A stretch of DNA of 64,000 nt from Hypericibacter terrae (lineage in GTDB: Bacteria > Pseudomonadota > Alphaproteobacteria > Dongiales > Dongiaceae), in the NCBI RefSeq assembly GCF_008728855.1, contig NZ_CP042906.1, forward strand, positions 620,001 to 684,000, given 5' to 3'. Of the stretch, positions 53,843 to 62,926 are shown one piece after another; the stretch's first letter is position 1; every line of letters starts with the position of its first letter. The notes beneath the pieces were generated by a model. That model ran no database searches and had not been told where the DNA came from. It worked only from the letters and a program-made list of their open reading frames with translations. Made by a program: the position numbers and the translations under genes.

Positions 53843-56140
53843 ATGAGCGGTCTCGCGCAGATTTCGAAGGCGCTTGCCGGCGTCAGGGGGGTGGCGGCGC
53901 GCATCACCGGCCATCTCGCGGGGACTTCCTGGCCGTCGCTGACGTCCGGCGCCTCGCTCTCGCCGGCGTCGGACGGGGCTGCGCGGTTCCGGCATCTTGG
54001 CCTTTTATGGCTCTTCGGTGGCATCGCGCTTGCCCTCGTCACGTTGCTTTGCTTCACGCTGGGCCTCGACGACGCGACGACGGCCTTTGCCTTCCTCATC
54101 GTCATCGTCCTCCTGTCCTTGATGGACAGCTTCGTCTCGTCGGCGATTTTTTCGATCGTCGCGGTCGGCTGTCTGGACTATTTCTTCATTCCACCGGTCT
54201 TCGCCTTCGAAGTATCGGACACGCAGGATCTCACCGTGCTCGCGGCCTTCCTGATCGCGTCGCTGGCCGTGACAAGCCTCGTGCGGCGGTTGCGCCGCCT
54301 GGATGAACTGAAGCGCGAGCAGGCGCAACTCCTCGATCTCACCAGCGACTCGGTCTTCGTCTGCGATATCGAGGACCGGATCGTCTATTGGAATCGCAGC
54401 GCGGCGGAGCTCTATGGGTGGAGCCGCAGCGAGGCCCTCGGCAAGAACGCACAGCAGCTGTTGCAGGCGGTCTATCCCGCTCCCCTCGGCGAGATCATGG
54501 AATCGCTGTCGCGCACCGGACGCTGGGAGGGGGAACTCCGCCACACGACGCGCGATGGGCGAAAGATCATCACCTCCAGCCGCTGGTCCCTGCAGCGGGA
54601 TGCGCGTGGGCGGCCGATCGGCACGCTCGAAACCAACACCGACATCACCGAGCGCAAACGGGCCGAGGATGCGCTGCGGCAGAGCCAGGCGGCCTATCTG
54701 GCCGAAGCCCAGAAGCTCAGCCACACGGGCAGTTTCGGCTGGAGCGTGGCGACGGGGGAGATCCTCTGGTCGGGCGAGAGCTTCCAGATCTTCGAGTACG
54801 AGCCGGTCGCCAAGGTCTCCCTCGACATGGTGATGAACCGTGTCCATCCGGAGGATGCCGAACTCGTGCGTGAGACGATCGAGCGCGCCGCCAGGCACGG
54901 CGAGGATTTCGATTTCGAGCATCGATTGCTGATGCCCGGCGGCGCGGTCAAGCACGTCCACATCGTCGCTCGCGCCGTGACCGACGAATCCGGGGACACC
55001 GAATTCGTCGGAGCGATGATGGATATCACCACGGCGAAGGAGGCGGAAAACAGGGCACAGCTGATCATCGATACCGTCCCGGGCCTGATCTGGCATGCAC
55101 GCCCCGACGGTTCGTTCGACTTCATCAGCCAGCGCTGGCTGGAATTCGCGGGGCAGACGTCGGTCGAGAGACTGAGCGAGGGCTGGAGCGAGCAGATCCA
55201 CCCCGCCGAGATCGAGCAGGTGCGCGCGCGATGGGCGAGGGCGGTCGCTGAGGTCAAGCCCTTCGAGGTCGAAGCTCGGTTCCGGCGGTTCGACGGCGAG
55301 TATCGCTGGCTGCTGGTTCAGGCCCTTCCCCTGCTCGACAGCTCGGGAAACCTTCTGGGCTGGTACGGGAACGACATCGACATCCATGACCGGAAGCAGA
55401 CAGAGGAGGCATTGCGCCAGGCGCAAGGGGAACTCGCCCATGTCAACCGGGTGACCACGATGGGAGAGCTGACCGCCGCCCTGGCCCACGAGATCAATCA
55501 GCCGATCGGCGCCGCCGTCACCAACGCCGAGAGCTGCCTGAGCTGGCTCGCCGGCGACAATCCGAATATCGAGGAGGCGCGCGCCGCTGCCGGCAACATC
55601 GTGAGGGACGGGATGCGCGCCGCCGAGATCATCACTCGGATCCGCCGGCTCTTCAAGAAAGACACCTCGCTGCGCGAACTGGTCGATGTCAACAACGTCA
55701 TCGGCGAGATGATCGGCATCCTGCGAAACGAAGCGATAAGATACGCGATAGCGATCAGGACGGAGCTGGACGCGGATCTCCCTCCAGTCATGGGCGACCG
55801 CGTGCAGCTGCAGCAGGTGGTGATGAACCTGATGCTCAACAGCATCGACGCGATGAAGACCATGGACGGCAGGCGCATCCTCGATATCCGGTCCCGGCGA
55901 ACGGATGAGGATGAAGTCATGATTTCCGTCAGAGATACCGGCGTGGGATTGCCCCCGCAGCCTGCCGAGCGGATCTTCGATGCGTTCTTTACCACCAAGC
56001 CCGACGGCACCGGCATGGGGCTGTCGATCAGCCGCGCCATCATCGCCGCGCATGGGGGCCGCTTGTGGGCGGCCGACAACGCGCCGCGCGGCGCCATATT
56101 TCACCTGACGGTGCCTGTGGAAGCGGATCCTTCAGGATAA
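53843..56140 (+). CDS. Membrane PAS-domain sensor histidine kinase
   Basis: A 765-aa kinase. Residues about 55-150 form four membrane helices of the DUF4118/KdpD type (LLWLFGGIALALVTLLC; LMDSFVSSAIFSIVAVGCLDYFFIPP). Three PAS domains follow (about 165-275, 285-400, 410-525). The HisKA helix carries His549 in LTAALAHEINQPIGAAV, a FixL-like H-box. The ATPase domain has the N box (LMLNSIDAM), RDTGVGLP and FFTTKPDGTGMGLS. The cognate regulators are probably the two FixJ-like proteins encoded next. The signal is unknown; no haem-binding PAS signature is obvious. Confidence 0.9.
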   Translation: MSGLAQISKALAGVRGVAARITGHLAGTSWPSLTSGASLSPASDGAARFRHLGLLWLFGGIALALVTLLCFTLGLDDATTAFAFLIVIVLLSLMDSFVSSAIFSIVAVGCLDYFFIPPVFAFEVSDTQDLTVLAAFLIASLAVTSLVRRLRRLDELKREQAQLLDLTSDSVFVCDIEDRIVYWNRSAAELYGWSRSEALGKNAQQLLQAVYPAPLGEIMESLSRTGRWEGELRHTTRDGRKIITSSRWSLQRDARGRPIGTLETNTDITERKRAEDALRQSQAAYLAEAQKLSHTGSFGWSVATGEILWSGESFQIFEYEPVAKVSLDMVMNRVHPEDAELVRETIERAARHGEDFDFEHRLLMPGGAVKHVHIVARAVTDESGDTEFVGAMMDITTAKEAENRAQLIIDTVPGLIWHARPDGSFDFISQRWLEFAGQTSVERLSEGWSEQIHPAEIEQVRARWARAVAEVKPFEVEARFRRFDGEYRWLLVQALPLLDSSGNLLGWYGNDIDIHDRKQTEEALRQAQGELAHVNRVTTMGELTAALAHEINQPIGAAVTNAESCLSWLAGDNPNIEEARAAAGNIVRDGMRAAEIITRIRRLFKKDTSLRELVDVNNVIGEMIGILRNEAIRYAIAIRTELDADLPPVMGDRVQLQQVVMNLMLNSIDAMKTMDGRRILDIRSRRTDEDEVMISVRDTGVGLPPQPAERIFDAFFTTKPDGTGMGLSISRAIIAAHGGRLWAADNAPRGAIFHLTVPVEADPSG

Positions 56141-56355
56141 GGCTTCGCTCCCGCGCGGTTCATCTTGGTTAACGCTATCGCTGCAGTTGCGAATGGCAGC
56201 GACCTTTGGTCGCGATGGATCGGGGCGACTTACACCAAGGTACAATATCGAGCGCCCTCTCTTTGTCCGATCCTCCCTGGTCAATGTGTCGGGCGCGGGC
56301 CTTTGTGCGGCGCCAGGCCGGGTCTCAGCAGTAGCCGGCACGGGAAGGTTGGATT

Positions 56356-56760
56356 TTGCCGAACAAGCCCTTGATCTCGATTGTCGACGACGATGAATCG
56401 CTTCGCAAAGCAACAAAGGGGTTGATGAGGGCGCTGGGGTTCCTGGCAGAGACCTTCGCGAGTGCCGAGGAGTTTCTGAAGTTCGATCGCCTGCGCAGCA
56501 CGGACTGTCTGATCGCGGATGTGCAGATGCCTGGAATGAGCGGACTGGAGCTGCACCGGCGCCTGGTCGCGACGGGCGAATCCATCCCGACCATCCTCAT
56601 CACCGCCTATCCCGACGACAGCATGAAGGCGCGCGCCCTCGAGGCCGGCGTCATCTGCTATCTCGCCAAGCCCTTCAGCAAGGATCGCCTCCTGGTTTGC
56701 ATCAATTCCGCCCTTGATCGCGATCAAGCGGAAGGGGACAAGCCCGACGATCCGAAATGA
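56356..56760 (+). CDS. Single-domain response regulator (FixJ-type receiver)
   Basis: A 134-aa stand-alone receiver domain. It has the acidic pocket DDD (11-13), phospho-acceptor Asp55 (LIADVQMPGMSG), Thr/Ala in LITAYPD, and Lys in YLAKPFSKD. No output domain, so it would act as a phosphate relay or sink. TTG 56356 is the start, with GGAAGG upstream; no ATG is nearer. It follows the kinase gene after 215 bp and precedes the FixJ-type regulator. Confidence 0.85.
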   Translation: MPNKPLISIVDDDESLRKATKGLMRALGFLAETFASAEEFLKFDRLRSTDCLIADVQMPGMSGLELHRRLVATGESIPTILITAYPDDSMKARALEAGVICYLAKPFSKDRLLVCINSALDRDQAEGDKPDDPK

Positions 56761-56973
56761 CACCGGCGCCAGTTCGCGTGAGGGCACGCGCTGGACCGGG
56801 ACTCGCAAGCTTGCCAGACTGTTGCCAGTTCTTGTTGCGGATGAGGAGCGACGCGCAGCTGTGACAGAGCGAAGGGTGGCTTCGCCCGCTGGCCGGCCGG
56901 GATCGAACGAGAGCCCCGAACCGCCGTTCGAGAGGCTCCCGAACCCGCCAAGGGGACGAGCCGGGAGCGTTGC

Positions 56974-57600
56974 ATGACGGTGCAGCGAGGCGTCGTCTTC
57001 GTCATCGACGACGATGCCGCCACGCGCGAATCCCTTCAGGGTCTCCTTCGCTCGGTCGGCCTGGAGGTGCACGCGTTCAGCTCGGCCCGCGAGTTTCTCG
57101 AGTTCAAGATGACCGATGCGCCCGGCTGTCTCGTCCTCGATGTACGATTGCCCGGCAAGAGCGGGTTGGATCTCCAGCATGAGCTGTCGAGATCGAACAT
57201 CCATCTTCCGATCATTTTCATCACCGGCTACGGCGATATTCCGATGACGGTACGGGCCATGAAGGCAGGCGCCGTCGAGTTCCTGGCCAAACCCTTCCGC
57301 GGTCAGGATCTGCTGGATGCGGTCTGGCTGGCGCTCGAGAAAAGCCGGGCGTGGCGGCAGGATCGGGCGGCTCTCGCCAGCCTTCGGGAATGCTACGAAT
57401 CCCTGACCGCGCGCGAGCGGGAAGTCATGGCCCTCATCGTCACGGGTCGGCTCAACAAGCAGGTTGCCGCCGAGCTCGATGTGGGCGAGGTCACCGTCAA
57501 GGTTCACCGTGGAAACGTCATGCGCAAGATGCGGGTGAGGTCCCTCGCGGAACTGGTGCGTGTCGCAGACAAGCTCGGTCTTTTCGAGCCGAGGTCGTAG
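56974..57600 (+). CDS. FixJ-family response regulator
   Basis: A 208-aa regulator. The receiver domain (1-125) has Asp56 ([14 protein letters not shown]), ITGYGD and [10 protein letters not shown]. The LuxR/GerE helix-turn-helix (about 140-205) has [43 protein letters not shown]. This is the classical FixJ layout. It is expected to receive phosphate from the PAS kinase encoded 0.8 kb upstream. Target genes are not shown by the sequence. Confidence 0.92.
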   Translation: MTVQRGVVFVIDDDAATRESLQGLLRSVGLEVHAFSSAREFLEFKMTDAPGCLVLDVRLPGKSGLDLQHELSRSNIHLPIIFITGYGDIPMTVRAMKAGAVEFLAKPFRGQDLLDAVWLALEKSRAWRQDRAALASLRECYESLTAREREVMALIVTGRLNKQVAAELDVGEVTVKVHRGNVMRKMRVRSLAELVRVADKLGLFEPRS

Positions 57601-57740
57601 CGCCGCCCGCGACCGGGTGCTCGGTCCCGGCCAGTCCTTGAGGGGAACGCACGGAGCGCGGCCGAAGGGCGCTGGCGGCTCAGTAAATATTTGAAAATGT
57701 AAGATAAATATCGGCATCCGTCGGGCCGAGCTTCCTTGAC

Positions 57741-57768
57741 TTGACGTGCGCGTATATGCGCCTATATT
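57741..57768 (+). promoter_or_regulatory. Promoter of the marR-emrAB operon
   Basis: -35 TTGACG (57741-57746) and -10 TATATT (57763-57768) with 16-bp spacing. It is overlapped by the MarR-type operator pair. Confidence 0.7.
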
Positions 57769-57782
57769 AAGCGCATATACGC
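57750..57782. promoter_or_regulatory. Paired MarR-type operators
   Basis: GCGTATATGCGC (57750-57761) and its exact reverse complement GCGCATATACGC (57771-57782). One lies between the -35 and -10 boxes and one covers the expected transcription start. The second also has symmetric flanks (TTAAGCG...CGCTTAA). The core GCGCATAT recurs in the thiolase promoter. Confidence 0.75.
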
Positions 57783-57805
57783 TTAAATCATTTGAAGGGG
57801 CGATC

Positions 57806-58276
57806 ATGCTGTCCGCCGAAGGCTTCCCGAGACCCGATCTCTGCCACTGCCTGGCGCTGCGCCAGGCCGCCCGCCATGTGACCCAGTTCTACGACCGGTT
57901 CCTCGTCCCCACGGGCCTGCGCGCCAGTCAGTTCGGGATCCTTGCCAGGCTGCGGCGGCTCGGGCCGATGACGATCAATACACTGGCGAAGGAGCTGGTG
58001 CTGGACCGCACCACGCTCGGCCGCAACATTCTCCCGCTCGAGCGCGAGGGGCTGATCGAGATCAAGCCGAGCCGGACCGACCGCCGCAGCAAGGAACTGC
58101 ATCTGACGGAAGCCGGGCGTGAGCGGCTGCGCGCCGCCGCGAAGGGATGGCTCGAGGCACAGACCCAGTTCGAGGCGACCTTCGGGGGCGAGCAGAGCGC
58201 GGCGCTGCGCGCCAACCTTCATGCGATCAGCGCCCGCGATCTCGGTGTCGGCGACGCCGGCGAGATTGATCTGTGA
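57806..58276 (+). CDS. MarR-family transcriptional regulator
   Basis: A 156-aa winged-helix dimeric repressor. The wHTH is about 45-110: FGILARLRRLGPMTINTLAKELVLDRTTLGRNILPLEREGLIEIKPSRTDRRSKELHLTEAG, with the family's DxR wing (TDRRSK). Cys17 and Cys19-type residues near the N terminus (LCHCLALRQAARHV) could sense oxidants or electrophiles. First gene of an operon with EmrA- and EmrB-like genes. The operators in its own promoter predict autorepression. Confidence 0.92.
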   Translation: MLSAEGFPRPDLCHCLALRQAARHVTQFYDRFLVPTGLRASQFGILARLRRLGPMTINTLAKELVLDRTTLGRNILPLEREGLIEIKPSRTDRRSKELHLTEAGRERLRAAAKGWLEAQTQFEATFGGEQSAALRANLHAISARDLGVGDAGEIDL

Positions 58277-58320
58277 TCTCCCGTTCGAACTCCTAGCCGC
58301 TCTCCCCACGGAGACCCGTC

Positions 58321-59439
58321 ATGAACGCCGTCGTTCTGGACCGGACCCTGGTTTCCCTCCCGCCCAAGGACGCGCTCAAGAAGCGCCTCAGGCGGATTCT
58401 GCCGATCGGCCTCGGACTCGCGATCGCGGTCGGTGCCCTCTGGTATGGCTATGACTGGTGGCGCGCGGGGCGTTTCATCGAGAGCACCGACGATGCCTAT
58501 GTCGGCGGCGACGTGACCGTGATCTCGCCCAAGGTCTCGGGCCTGATCGCCCAGGTCGCCGTCACCGACAACCAGATCGTTCACGCGGGCGACCTGCTGG
58601 TGAAGCTCGACGATCGCGATTATCAGGCGTCCCTGGCCAAGGCCGAGGCCGCGGTCGCGGCCGAGCAGGCGACGCTCGCCAATCTCGACGCGACGCGCCG
58701 GCTGCAGGAGGCGGTCATCGCCCAGATGCAGGCCGACATCGCGGCGACCGATGCCGAGACCGTGCGCGCCCGCGACGATCAGAGCCGCTATCAGAAGCTG
58801 CTGGCGACCGCCGACGCCTCGACCCAGCGCTTCCAGCAGGCCGACGCGACCTACAAGGCCGCGATCGCCAACGGACAGAAGGCGCGCGCGGCCCTCGACG
58901 CCGCCCAGCGCCAGCTCGACGTCATCGACACCCAGAAGCAGCAGGCCCAGGCAGCCCTCGCGCAGGCCGTGGCCGAGCGCGAACTGGCCCGGCTCGATGT
59001 CGGCTATACCGAGCTGCGGGCGCCCATCGACGGCGTCATCGGCAATCGCGCGGCGCGCGACGGCGCCTACGCCACGATCGGCGCGCGGCTCCTGGCGGTC
59101 GTGCCGGCCCACGGCCTCTGGGTCGATGCCAATTTCAAGGAGAGCCAGCTCGCCCGGATGGCGCCGGGGCAGGGAGCCATGGTCGAGGCCGATGTGCTGC
59201 CGGGCCGCCAGTTCCATGGCCATGTGGCGAGCCTGGCGCCGGCGACGGGCGCTTTGTTCAGCGTGCTGCCGCCCGAGAACGCCACCGGCAATTTCACCAA
59301 GATCGTGCAGCGGGTGCCGGTGCGCATCCTGCTCGACGGCGACGCCTCCGAGCTGGGGCTGCTGCGTCCCGGCCTCTCGGTCACGGTCTCGGTCGATCTG
59401 CGGCCGGCCGGCGGAGATGCCCAGAGAGACGCCCCGTGA
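58321..59439 (+). CDS. HlyD-family membrane-fusion protein, EmrA-like
   Basis: A 372-aa adaptor with one N-terminal membrane helix (ILPIGLGLAIAVGALWYGYDWW), split lipoyl motifs (DDAYVGGDVTVISPKVSGLIAQVAV and VGYTELRAPIDGVIGNRAARDGAYA) and a long coiled coil between them (about 100-215). A beta-barrel with LWVDANFKESQLARMAPGQ follows. It links the EmrB-like pump to an outer-membrane channel. Its end overlaps the pump start as GTGA. Confidence 0.93.
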   Translation: MNAVVLDRTLVSLPPKDALKKRLRRILPIGLGLAIAVGALWYGYDWWRAGRFIESTDDAYVGGDVTVISPKVSGLIAQVAVTDNQIVHAGDLLVKLDDRDYQASLAKAEAAVAAEQATLANLDATRRLQEAVIAQMQADIAATDAETVRARDDQSRYQKLLATADASTQRFQQADATYKAAIANGQKARAALDAAQRQLDVIDTQKQQAQAALAQAVAERELARLDVGYTELRAPIDGVIGNRAARDGAYATIGARLLAVVPAHGLWVDANFKESQLARMAPGQGAMVEADVLPGRQFHGHVASLAPATGALFSVLPPENATGNFTKIVQRVPVRILLDGDASELGLLRPGLSVTVSVDLRPAGGDAQRDAP

Positions 59440-61037
59440 GCGCTCTCGCGTCGAGGGCGGCCGACGGATTCTTCACCGATCCGGCGCAGCTCTCGATGCC
59501 GGCAAAGGTCTTCGCCTTCGCCCCCATGTGCGTCGGCTTCTTCATCGCGCTCCTCGACATCCAGATCGTCTCGGCCTCGCTGGCCGACATCGGCGGCGGC
59601 CTTTCCGCCAGCCCCGACGAGGTCTCCTGGGTCCAGATCAGCTATTTGATCGCCGAGATCATCGTGATTCCGCTTTCGGGCTGGCTGTCGCGGGTGATGT
59701 CGACCCGCTGGCTGTTCTGCGTCTCGGCTGTCGGTTTCACGCTGACCAGCCTGCTCTGCGGCTGGGCCTGGAACATCCAGAGCATGATCGTCTTCCGCGC
59801 GGCTCAGGGCTTCCTCGGCGGCTCCATGATCCCGACCGTCTTCACCACCGCCTTCATCTTCTTCGCCGGCCATCAGCGTGTGATCGCGGCGGCCACCGTG
59901 GGCGCGCTCGCCTCGCTGGCGCCGACCCTGGGCCCGACCGTCGGCGGCTGGATCACCGACAGCTATTCCTGGCACTGGTTGTTCTTCGTCAATCTGGTGC
60001 CGGGCATCTTCGTGGCGGTGACGGTCCCGATCCTGGTGCGGATCGACCGGCCCGACTGGTCGCTGCTGCGCGGCGCCGATTATCTCGGCATGGTTCTGAT
60101 GGCGATCTTCCTCGGCTGCGTTGCCTATACGCTGGAGGAAGGCCCGCGCTGGAACTGGCTCGAGGACGACACCATCCGCACCACGGCCTGGACCGCGGGG
60201 ATCTCCGGCCTGCTCTTCGTCTGGCGCAGCTTCGCCTTCGCCAATCCCATCGTCGATCTGCGCGCGCTCAAGAGCCGTAATTTCGCGCTGGGCTGCTTCT
60301 TCTCCTTCGTCACCGGCGTCGGCATCTTCGCGACCATCTATCTGACGCCGATCTTCCTGGCCCATGTCCGGGGCTTCAGCGCCTTCCAGATCGGGCTTGC
60401 CATCTTCTCCACCGGCGTCTTCCAGATCCTGGGGATCCCGATCTATACCTTCTGCGCCCGGCGCATCGACCTGCGCTGGCTGATGATGTTCGGCCTCGGC
60501 TGCTTCGCCATCAGCATGTGGAACTTCACGCCCATCACCCATGACTGGGGCTGGCAGGAGCTGCTGCTGCCGCAGGCCTTCCGCGGCTTCGCCCAGCAGT
60601 TCGCCGTGGCGCCCGCCGTGACCCTGACCCTGGGGGCGCTGGCCCCGAACCGGCTCAAGCTCGCTTCGGGCCTCTTCAATCTGATGCGCAATCTGGGCGG
60701 GGCCATCGGCATCGCGGCCTGCGCCACCATCCTCAACGACCGCACCAACCTGCATTTCCTGCGGCTGGCGGATCACCTGAACGCGACCAACACGGCGCTG
60801 ACCGAGCTGATGACGCGCGTCGGGACGATCTACAGCGACGCGATGGGCGGCGACGCGCTCGCCGGTCAGACCGCGGCCTTCAAGCAGCTCTGGGCCCTCA
60901 CCTGGCGCGAGGCGCAGGTGCAGACCTTCTCCGACGCGTTCTGGATCATCTTCGTCTGCTTCGTCATCGCGACCGCGATGGTGCCGCTGATGCGGAAGGT
61001 CGCGCCGCCCAAGGCGCCGACGGCCGACGCGCATTGA
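59436..61037 (+). CDS. DHA2-family MFS multidrug transporter, EmrB-like
   Basis: A 533-aa 14-helix drug:H+ antiporter. The family motifs are LLDIQIVSASLADIGGGL in helix 1, LSGWLSRVMSTRWLF (motif A region) and GPTVGGWITDSYSWHWLFFVNLVPG (motif C/D). Helices continue to the C terminus near residue 520. GTG 59436 is the start, overlapping the emrA-like stop, so pump and adaptor are made together. Under control of the MarR gene at the head of the operon. Confidence 0.94.
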   Translation: MSALASRAADGFFTDPAQLSMPAKVFAFAPMCVGFFIALLDIQIVSASLADIGGGLSASPDEVSWVQISYLIAEIIVIPLSGWLSRVMSTRWLFCVSAVGFTLTSLLCGWAWNIQSMIVFRAAQGFLGGSMIPTVFTTAFIFFAGHQRVIAAATVGALASLAPTLGPTVGGWITDSYSWHWLFFVNLVPGIFVAVTVPILVRIDRPDWSLLRGADYLGMVLMAIFLGCVAYTLEEGPRWNWLEDDTIRTTAWTAGISGLLFVWRSFAFANPIVDLRALKSRNFALGCFFSFVTGVGIFATIYLTPIFLAHVRGFSAFQIGLAIFSTGVFQILGIPIYTFCARRIDLRWLMMFGLGCFAISMWNFTPITHDWGWQELLLPQAFRGFAQQFAVAPAVTLTLGALAPNRLKLASGLFNLMRNLGGAIGIAACATILNDRTNLHFLRLADHLNATNTALTELMTRVGTIYSDAMGGDALAGQTAAFKQLWALTWREAQVQTFSDAFWIIFVCFVIATAMVPLMRKVAPPKAPTADAH

Positions 61038-61276
61038 GCGGATGACGACGCCGCGGCTCGTATCGCCTCCGGCGGTCGCTATTGTCGTCGGCCGCTTTTC
61101 ATGGACAGCACCGAAGATCTCGATCTCAAGACGCTTCCATGCCCGGTCCTCGGTGGACGTCCGCTCCATCACGCCGTCTGAATTTAGCGTGATCGGCTTG
61201 CAGGGGGACCTCGCCATGCTCACTTCGTGGCGGCGGAGTGCTAGTCTCCGCGCAGACGAGCTCGGGAGGATCCGTC

Positions 61277-61954
61277 ATGAAACATGTCCTGAAGATCGCC
61301 GGCGGTTGCGCCGTGCTGCTGCTGGGCCTGGCCACCAGCCAGATCGTGACTCATGCGACCGCGGGCGTGCCGATTCCCGATCCCGCGGTCGATGCACCGC
61401 TGGCGTCCTCGCCCGGCAAACAGATCGCGGTCCTCGCCGGCGGCTGCTTCTGGGGCATGCAGCTCGTGTTCGAGCATCTCAAGGGCGTCGAGCATGTGAC
61501 GGCCGGCTATTCCGGCGGCGAGGCCTCGACCGCGGAATATGAGGTGGTGAGCTCAGGCACCACAGGCCATGCCGAATCGGTGCGGATCGAGTTCGATCCC
61601 TCGAAGGTCACCTATGGCGAGATCCTCAAGGTCTATTTCTCGGTGGCGCACAACCCGACCGAGCTCAACCGGCAGGGCCCCGATGAGGGCACGCAATACC
61701 GCTCCTCGATCTTCTATGCCGACGCCGAGCAGCAGAAGATCGCCGATGCCTATATCGCCCAGTTGAACGCGGCCGGAAACTATCCGTCGCCGATCGTGAC
61801 GAAGGTGGTGCCGCTCAAGGCCTTCTATCCGGCCGAGGACTATCATCAGGACTACGCCGTGCGTAACCCCTACAACCCCTACATCATGATCAACGACGCG
61901 CCCAAGCTCGAGGATTTCAAAGCCGAGCTGCCGGCGCTCTATGTCGAGAAGTGA
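61277..61954 (+). CDS. msrA: Exported peptide methionine-S-sulfoxide reductase
   Basis: A 225-aa MsrA with an N-terminal signal (LKIAGGCAVLLLGLATSQIVTHA), so it repairs oxidised methionine in periplasmic proteins. The catalytic Cys is in AGGCFWGMQLVFEHLKGV. Further conserved are GYSGGEASTAEYEVVSSGTTGHAESV, the EGTQYRSSIFY region and FYPAEDYHQDY. No C-terminal resolving-Cys cluster is present, so an external reductant is needed. GGGAGGA precedes ATG 61277. Monocistronic. Confidence 0.95.
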   Translation: MKHVLKIAGGCAVLLLGLATSQIVTHATAGVPIPDPAVDAPLASSPGKQIAVLAGGCFWGMQLVFEHLKGVEHVTAGYSGGEASTAEYEVVSSGTTGHAESVRIEFDPSKVTYGEILKVYFSVAHNPTELNRQGPDEGTQYRSSIFYADAEQQKIADAYIAQLNAAGNYPSPIVTKVVPLKAFYPAEDYHQDYAVRNPYNPYIMINDAPKLEDFKAELPALYVEK

Positions 61955-62236
61955 TCTGGCAAGCTATCGACCCAGATCAAGATCGGCAGGTCGGCGCAGT
62001 CGAGGCGCTCGATCTCGGCGGCGACCAGGCAGCGGGCGCCCCTTCACACTCCGAGGTCGCACGTCGCCAAGACATCGACGGGCCGCGTAGCAACAAAGCC
62101 ATCCGCGACGGCCATTGACTCAAGTCAATGGCTTGAGAGTGTCTCTGCGATGATACTGTCGGCGGGCTTCGTAAGGATTCCTTTCACCTCGGGGGAATCC
62201 GCAGGGCCCCTAGGCTGTTTTTGAGGAGCCCCTTGC
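61955..62236. other. Intergenic region with a palindrome and a possible gene remnant
   Basis: 282 bp. The part near 61958-62035 reads on the minus strand as protein-like sequence (ARCLVAAEIERLDCADLPIL) but is bounded by a stop and has no start, so it may be a decayed gene end. At 62111-62132 there is a perfect palindrome, GCCATTGACT and AGTCAATGGC around CA, without a T-run. GAGGAG at 62222-62227 serves the next gene. Confidence 0.4.
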
Positions 62237-62782
62237 ATGAGTGTGATCGTCGTGGTGCGAGCGAGCGATGGACGTTCAACCTGGGTCGGCAGTGACACCC
62301 TGATATGCGGTGGCAATCTCAAACAGGATTATGGACCCAAATGGGTTGTCCACGCGCCATGGGCGATAGGCGTGGCGGGGCATTTGAGGACAGTGAACCT
62401 TATCGAGCAGAACATTGAAGGGCTCACGGGAAGCCTGAAGGGCGCCTATGATTTCGCGTTGCGAGCGCGCGAGATCATGAAATCCGACGGCTATCAGGGC
62501 GAGCCGGACGAACGCGGTCCAGTCGCGCTCGGTGGGACGCTCATTCTCGCCAATTCGGCGGGCGCATGGGTGATCGGGGCGGATTTTTCGATCACAACGG
62601 TCTCCCCAGGGACAGCGTGGGCGGAAGGAAGCGGCCGAGAGATTGCGCTGGGCGCCATCCATGCGCTGCAGTCGCTGGAGACCGTCTTCGCTCCGGACGA
62701 CGTTCTCCGGCGTGCGATCGATGCGGCCATGGCGCTCGATATCAACTGCGGCGGCCATCCTTGGATCCACGAGGTCGCCTGA
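62237..62782 (+). CDS. HslV/proteasome-beta-like Ntn-hydrolase with N-terminal Ser
   Basis: A 181-aa protein with the length and motif order of the HslV peptidase. SVIVVVRASDG aligns with the HslV N terminus (TTIVSVRRNG), VGSD20 with its catalytic Asp17 region, YGPK35 with Lys33, AIGVAG with IAGFAG, and AEGSG (Ser132) with the conserved GSG Ser. LGGTLILANSAGAWVIGAD, ALGAIHAL and the late AIDAAMALDINCGG follow proteasome-fold pattern. Methionine removal would expose Ser2 as nucleophile instead of Thr. No HslU ATPase is adjacent. Peptidase or amidase activity is inferred from the fold; function unknown. GAGGAG lies before ATG 62237. Confidence 0.72.
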   Translation: MSVIVVVRASDGRSTWVGSDTLICGGNLKQDYGPKWVVHAPWAIGVAGHLRTVNLIEQNIEGLTGSLKGAYDFALRAREIMKSDGYQGEPDERGPVALGGTLILANSAGAWVIGADFSITTVSPGTAWAEGSGREIALGAIHALQSLETVFAPDDVLRRAIDAAMALDINCGGHPWIHEVA

Positions 62783-62926
62783 GCATGCGACGGCTATTCG
62801 GCCTCGTGCCGTACGCGATGTCCTCCGGTGCCAACGGTGCGATCCATGTTCACGTTGCCCCGTCGATCTGGTGTGGCTATGCCTCGCCGGATGTTGCTCC
62901 AACTTGCGGCACCGGGTATGTGGGCA

